A stretch of 64,000 bases of DNA. Source: Anisus vortex. Taxonomy: Eukaryota > Mollusca > Gastropoda > Planorbidae. Within the stretch, counting starts at the first letter, position 1, and every line of letters begins with the position of its first letter. Positions 61,801 through 64,000 of the stretch are shown one piece after another. The DNA lies in the NCBI GenBank assembly GCA_949126835.1, contig OX421497.1:23005612-23069611 (forward strand), written 5' to 3'. The notes beneath the pieces are model-generated. The model worked only from the letters and a program-made list of their open reading frames with translations. It searched no databases and was not told the DNA's origin. The position numbers were made by a program, and so were the translations under genes.

Positions 61801-63687
61801 AAGCTTCTAAATCTCCAAGGAAAAGAAAAGTTTCAAAATCTCCAGGAAAAGAGAAGGTTTCTGAGTCTCCAACAAAAAGTAAAGTCTCCAAATCTCCAAG
61901 GAAAAGTAAAGTTTCCACATCTCCAGGAAAGAATCAAGTATCCAGATCTCCAAGCAAAAGTAACATTCCCAAGTCTCCAAGCAAAAGTAACATTCCCAAG
62001 TCTCCAAGAAAAAGTGAAGTGTCCCCAAAGTATATGAAGGAACACAGTGAACCTTCAGTAGATATGGGCAATGCCAACAGGAAGAGAAGAATAGTTCGAG
62101 AGCAAGAGACAGAAAGTACCAAGAGAAGGAGAGTAGACCCAAACAGAACACATACAAAAACTAAAACTGATGTGGAAAGTTGTAATAGTGCTACTCATTC
62201 TGGACACAATGAAACAGGGACAAGACAACACTCACCTGACAAGCGCAACACCCATAGGTCTAAAAAGGAAATGAACAACAGAATACCTGGTGAAAGCATG
62301 GCGGTGACTGGGAGTCAGGCTAGTAGGAGTACATCACTGGATCAAAGGAGCAGGAAACAACTAAATGTAAGAACCCATGAATCAAATGATGGCCAAATGA
62401 ACCTTATTGGTGAGCACTACTCTCCACAAGCAGAGACAAGCCAGGAGTTAATTGGGGAAAGCAAGCAATCCAAACATATACGCCCAAAGCCTATAGCCGT
62501 CAGTGCAGGTAAAGGTCGCCCTTCAAGGTCACCTGGTGTCTCTGGGCAGAGTGACAACAACCGCCTGGAACTAAGAGACCAGGAGGTATTGAGAATAAAC
62601 TGTTCCTCCGTGGCACATGGTAAGCCTGCCCTTGTTTATGTTGGCTCTTTCAACATGCCAAATTTAGAACAAGTTTTTCACTTATCAAAAACAAATGGAG
62701 AACTAAAAAAGCCTGATTCTGCTTCTGAGAAACAAATTCTGAATGAAAACTACAAGGAAATAGAAGCAGCTGTGCTGTCTATTTCCACCATTATGGACAC
62801 AGAGTGTGGCCAGATCCAGAGTGGGCAAGCTAATGCTGCAGTTGTGCCGTGTCCAGAAACAAGCAGTAGAGTCAGCATTCCTTTTATGTTACCATCAACT
62901 TGCTGTACCTTTACATCGTCCCCTATAAAAAAACACCTTCCCCCAAAGAAAAGGTTATCTTTAGAAATTATTCAAAATATACAAGATTGTGAATATAACT
63001 CTAGTAGCTTAATCCCTGGATTTAAACCACAACTTAATATAAATTACAATAATCCTGACACAGTGGTAGTAAACCAACCGCAAACTAAGAAGGTCTCTGA
63101 GCAAATAAATGATGAATTGAATATTGAACAAAATCCCATAAAGCCACAGCAACGCATCAGTAATACTGAGATTTCCACGTTGGTAAGTTTATTCTATGAA
63201 TTGACATTTACAAGTATTGATTTAAATTCAGATATTTACTTTCTTAACAATTTTTTACAATTGATTTCATTCCCTTTGATAAATTCTGCTTGCCCCACTA
63301 TAAAAAGTGTTTTCTTGCAATGTATTGTCATTACTTCCCTAGAAATGTAAACATTTGAGCTCAATTTCTACTTCTATAATTGATTACTTTAACTAGGTTG
63401 ACCCTAATGACACTGGCATTGTCCACTATCCAGTAGGCCTATCTGTATAAGTTATACTGGCAAGTTGAATTAGTCATGCAACAAAATGCCTCTTTTTTAA
63501 TAGTTTAATAATGAATTAACTTTTTAAATTGACAATTTTTTAAATCTTTGTAATACTGATTTTTTTTTTAATTGTCTATATTAAATTTTGCTTTTCTTTA
63601 TATTTATTCCAGAATTCCTCAAGTCAATCCAAGATAAATAAAGTTCTGAAAAAACTTCACAAAAAAAAGAAAAGTCAATGTAGCTAA
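47650..63687 (+). CDS. NPAT: NPAT orthologue, complete, 10 coding exons
   Basis: NPAT is the nuclear coactivator of replication-dependent histone genes; it sits in histone locus bodies and in vertebrates is phosphorylated by cyclin E-CDK2. Coding exons: 47650-47701, 49626-49802, 49939-50079, 51008-51059, 51772-52024, 53429-53596, 54009-54102, 57325-59010, 59155-63182 and 63613-63687. All introns are GT/AG and phases agree (1,1,1,2,0,0,1,1,0), giving about 2241 residues. The hallmarks are an N-terminal LisH motif (VPSEVARLILGYLRERNF), the conserved LHEKLAENINKAL and MTESDPAFQNFLKLF motifs in the known order, a long low-complexity Ser/Thr-rich middle, and a Lys-rich C-terminus (KKLHKKKKSQCS). 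It is longer than human NPAT (about 1400). The ATG is chosen by LisH position. An upstream non-coding exon is possible. Confidence 0.95.
48105..48182 (-). repeat. SINE 3'-tail fragment in NPAT intron 1
   Basis: TATCTTATACATTAAAGACG, CTCCTTCTATAAAC, then AAAGAAGATTATTGCGTGCT and ACGCTCATCCGTGGTCC. Same tail as at 17095 and 41675. It links those copies to the tRNA-derived SINEs by the CAGACG-TCCTTCTA end. Confidence 0.75.
48882..49040 (-). repeat. tRNA-derived SINE, NPAT intron 1
   Basis: On the minus strand it starts AGCCGGCTGGTCCAGCGGTT, with an A-box-like TGGTCCAGCGGTTAGT (49033-49018) and a B box GGTTCTATCCC (48978-48968) at tRNA-like spacing. A non-tRNA body (GTTTTGGGCCTAGTGGACAT) and a tail TAGAAGGAACGTCTGTAAAC follow. 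About 159 bp. It is not a working tRNA: no acceptor-stem pairing or CCA-end context is seen. Confidence 0.85.
50085..50875. repeat. 30-bp minisatellite in NPAT intron 3
   Basis: About 26 units of GAGCTGAACATTTAAAATAT plus AGGTTTCTAT, mostly 29-30 bp, begin within some 20 bases of the exon 3 splice donor and fill most of the 5' half of the intron. A block of three units with GAACTGAACATTTTAAATAT lies near 50740-50830. Confidence 0.95.
51115..51273 (-). repeat. tRNA-derived SINE, NPAT intron 4
   Basis: Second full copy of the element at 48882, same orientation: head TGGCTGGTTCAGCCGTTAGT, B box GGTTCTATCCC (51211-51201), body TTTTGGGCCTAGTGGACGTA, and tail TAGAAGGAATGTCTGTAAAC. About 10 per cent different from the first copy by eye. 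GATA-type microsatellite follows at 51300-51375. Confidence 0.85.
52103..52232 (+). pseudogene. Decayed duplicate of NPAT exon 3 start, in intron 5
   Basis: This stretch repeats 49849-49981, the 3' end of intron 2 and first part of exon 3: ATAATAGAAGAGAGTATTGA, TTTTGTTACACTGTCTC, TCTGGTTTCTAGTGAAG, then the acceptor ATATTTTTAG and ACAGAGACTGT-ATGCACAGA, GACCAGA. The copy has an 8-base insertion (AGCTTAGA-like) and substitutions, and the similarity stops after GACCAGA, so it has no matching donor. If spliced in it would give only a fragment resembling the start of exon 3. Confidence 0.88.
52270..52860 (+). mobile_element. 3' end of a LINE in NPAT intron 5
   Basis: Translated pieces such as LEVPRFSLKIAGLRVFSTSG and PKILNLLPIQL recall the C-terminal end of reverse transcriptases of CR1/L2/Jockey-like LINEs (pattern: R-x-G-x-R-x-F-x-x-x-x-P-x-x-x-N-x-L-P). 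The 3' end, TTTGTTGGCAGCGCTATAAA, AAATGAACTTATTATTATTA, with a (TTA)n tail is shared with 39430-39530. Strongly decayed, no intact frame. Confidence 0.7.
52862..53260 (-). mobile_element. LINE reverse transcriptase C-terminal fragment, antisense
   Basis: On the minus strand 53238-53161 reads DSVKYLGAIVSDKGFNPVLM and PRIAQ, the YLG box after the RT fingers/palm of LINEs. After a decayed stretch comes ESWTLSLTAEYERRMLAMEI, the usual continuation. It abuts the plus-strand LINE end at 52860, tail to tail. Confidence 0.75.
53429..54102 (+). CDS. NPAT: NPAT exons 6-7: conserved internal motifs
   Basis: Exon 6 (56 codons, phase 0) begins QFDFLDKLLEETQLHEKLAE and continues NINKAL. Exon 7 (54009-54102) reads DISQVIAMTESDPAFQNFLK. 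Both motifs exist in vertebrate NPAT in the same order and similar spacing, so with the LisH they identify the gene beyond the low-complexity rest. Exon 7 ends in phase 1 and joins exon 8 over the intron that carries the piggyBac element. Confidence 0.93.
54937..57230 (-). mobile_element. Complete 2294-bp piggyBac-family transposon in NPAT intron 7
   Basis: The element lies between TTAA at 54933-54936 and TTAA at 57231-57234. Its 14-bp ends are perfect inverted repeats: CTCATTTGCTACTA (54937-54950) and TAGTAGCAAATGAG (57217-57230). It encodes a DDE_Tnp_1_7-type transposase on the minus strand, opposite to NPAT. The right end is only 94 bases from the exon 8 acceptor (57324/57325), so the polypyrimidine and branch region of that intron must lie mostly in the residual AT-rich 94 bases. 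The exact ends and TTAA pair are directly visible. Confidence 0.96.
55231..56950 (-). pseudogene. piggyBac transposase with one frameshift and one in-frame stop
   Basis: The start ATG is at 56950 (MTDCVMAFTFLESL), with an acidic N-terminus. The DDD catalytic core is present: first Asp in QLSVDEAMVGYRGR, second in EIFFDNFF, third in MFGVDLADQHRAYY. A one-base insertion in the T8 run at about 55988-55995 shifts the frame right after DNFF; the protein continues in the next frame as LKLAEELLERKTYCC. A TGA at 55371-55369 then cuts off the C-terminal Cys/His-rich domain, which is still readable (CFQCSRDGNK, GCHLCQVHLHKGYC) to TAA at 55233-55231. About 570 residues if uninterrupted, normal for the family. 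Confidence 0.93.
57325..59010 (+). CDS. NPAT: NPAT exon 8 (1686 nt)
   Basis: The exon starts after TATTTTCAG at 57324 (ASAVPISQFDVTDIEV) and ends NINQ-G before GTAAG at 59011. The open frame runs left to 57150 and right to 59114, but those extensions are intron and piggyBac end, not protein. The product is Ser/Thr/Asn-rich with no known fold. A basic patch, HHCRKRPSRRIRPTN, and PPSPSKRKPRRIKTV near the end look like nuclear localisation signals. Confidence 0.9.
59155..63182 (+). CDS. NPAT: NPAT exon 9 (4028 nt) with S-P-x-K array
   Basis: The exon opens GCSKSTPSCTKVGQSSP and ends EISTL before GTAAG at 63183. It is low in complexity apart from three notable parts: a 6-residue VTPSVN-type repeat at about 60840-61075 (residues about 1436-1513); Lys-rich blocks (KKGRKGQ, KTKTKSNSKKTKA); and at about 61606-62030 (residues about 1692-1832) an array of 8-residue units of the form KVSKSPTK. 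Near its end IPFMLPSTCCTFTSSPIKKH and LPPKKRLSLEIIQNI look more conserved than the rest. Confidence 0.92.
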
Positions 63688-63716
63688 AGTGTCCTTGTAA
63701 TAGTTAATGTTGGGTA

Positions 63717-63722
63717 ATTAAA
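63717..63722 (+). promoter_or_regulatory. NPAT: Likely NPAT polyadenylation signal (ATTAAA)
   Basis: ATTAAA, the commonest variant of AATAAA, lies 30 bases after the NPAT stop codon and is followed within 20-60 bases by T-rich sequence. Weak evidence by itself; the 3' untranslated region could also be longer. Confidence 0.4.
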
Positions 63723-63724
63723 TA

Positions 63725-64000
63725 TACTTTGTTCTGATAATTTTTACTTAAAAATATTTCTCTCAGGAAATTTGTCAAAACACTGATCGAATTTAATTTA
63801 TTATTTTATAGTGTACACAAATACGTTACATGTGAACGTGAACTGACTGTTGATATTCAGTTCAAAAAGTTATATTTATATCAAATCTAGGAAAGTAACA
63901 GTCTTAAAATGTTATTTACACTTTCAGGCTGGTTTTTCATTTTTAGGTTCAGTGGAGAAGTGCTAGACATTTTTTTTTTACTTGTCTGGCCAGATTGTAC
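63725..64000. other. Sequence after NPAT, nothing recognised
   Basis: AT-rich sequence up to the window edge without a recognised exon or repeat. Confidence 0.5.

Noticed and set aside
61807..62157. Minus-strand frames (WRLGNVTF type) and plus frame with FPNLQ repeats
   Set aside because: Off-frame shadows of the NPAT SPxK repeat, open only because the unit is 24 nt.
63183..63350. C-terminal extension of the 1380-codon plus frame
   Set aside because: GTAAG at 63183 is a splice donor and the frame beyond is intron; the last exon is 63613-63687.

Overview
This is a eukaryotic, AT-rich, intron-rich and repeat-laden animal nuclear segment. GT/AG introns, minus-strand and plus-strand metazoan genes, tRNA-derived SINEs, LINEs, piggyBac and hAT-like elements and long minisatellites fit an invertebrate genome. 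Repeat style and protein similarity suggest a mollusc, most likely a heterobranch gastropod snail. The taxon is an inference and was not checked by search.

Two real protein-coding genes are visible. (1) Positions 163-10653, minus strand: thirteen coding exons of a type IV (zeta/iota-like) diacylglycerol kinase, with two C1 domains, a basic MARCKS-like segment and the start of the catalytic domain carrying GGDG. The gene runs off the left edge, so the rest of the kinase and any ankyrin repeats lie outside. (2) Positions 47650-63687, plus strand: a complete ten-coding-exon orthologue of NPAT, the LisH-containing histone-locus-body transcription regulator, about 2241 residues, from ATG to stop with every intron phase matching. 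Its penultimate exon holds about 15 tandem 8-residue units, 14 of them with S-P-x-K.

Between and inside these genes the window is mostly mobile and tandem DNA. From left to right: a 125/250-bp and 40-bp tandem array in a kinase intron (8.3-9.2 kb); a LINE 3' stub (9.5-9.9 kb); an interspersed repeat whose inverted copy lies at 42 kb (11.9-12.6 kb); three large minisatellites with 28-, 44- and 45-bp units (12.6-22.8 kb), the 44-bp one in a 1269-bp higher-order repeat; microsatellites (23-25 kb); a nearly full-length but dead endonuclease/reverse transcriptase LINE (about 27.8-31.0 kb) followed by a 23-bp minisatellite; a nested pair of inverted-repeat elements with a perfect 8-bp target duplication (33.66-34.69 kb); a 201-bp hAT-like MITE (38.2 kb); several SINE tails; a 5'-truncated LINE (45.6-46.8 kb); and then NPAT.

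NPAT introns carry two tRNA-derived SINEs, a 30-bp minisatellite, a decayed duplicate of its own exon 3, two LINE fragments of opposite orientation and a complete 2294-bp piggyBac element with TTAA target duplication. The piggyBac transposase has only two visible lesions. No new multi-gene system was found. The strongest leads are the NPAT S-P-x-K array, the exon-3 duplicate, the recent-looking piggyBac and the higher-order minisatellite.
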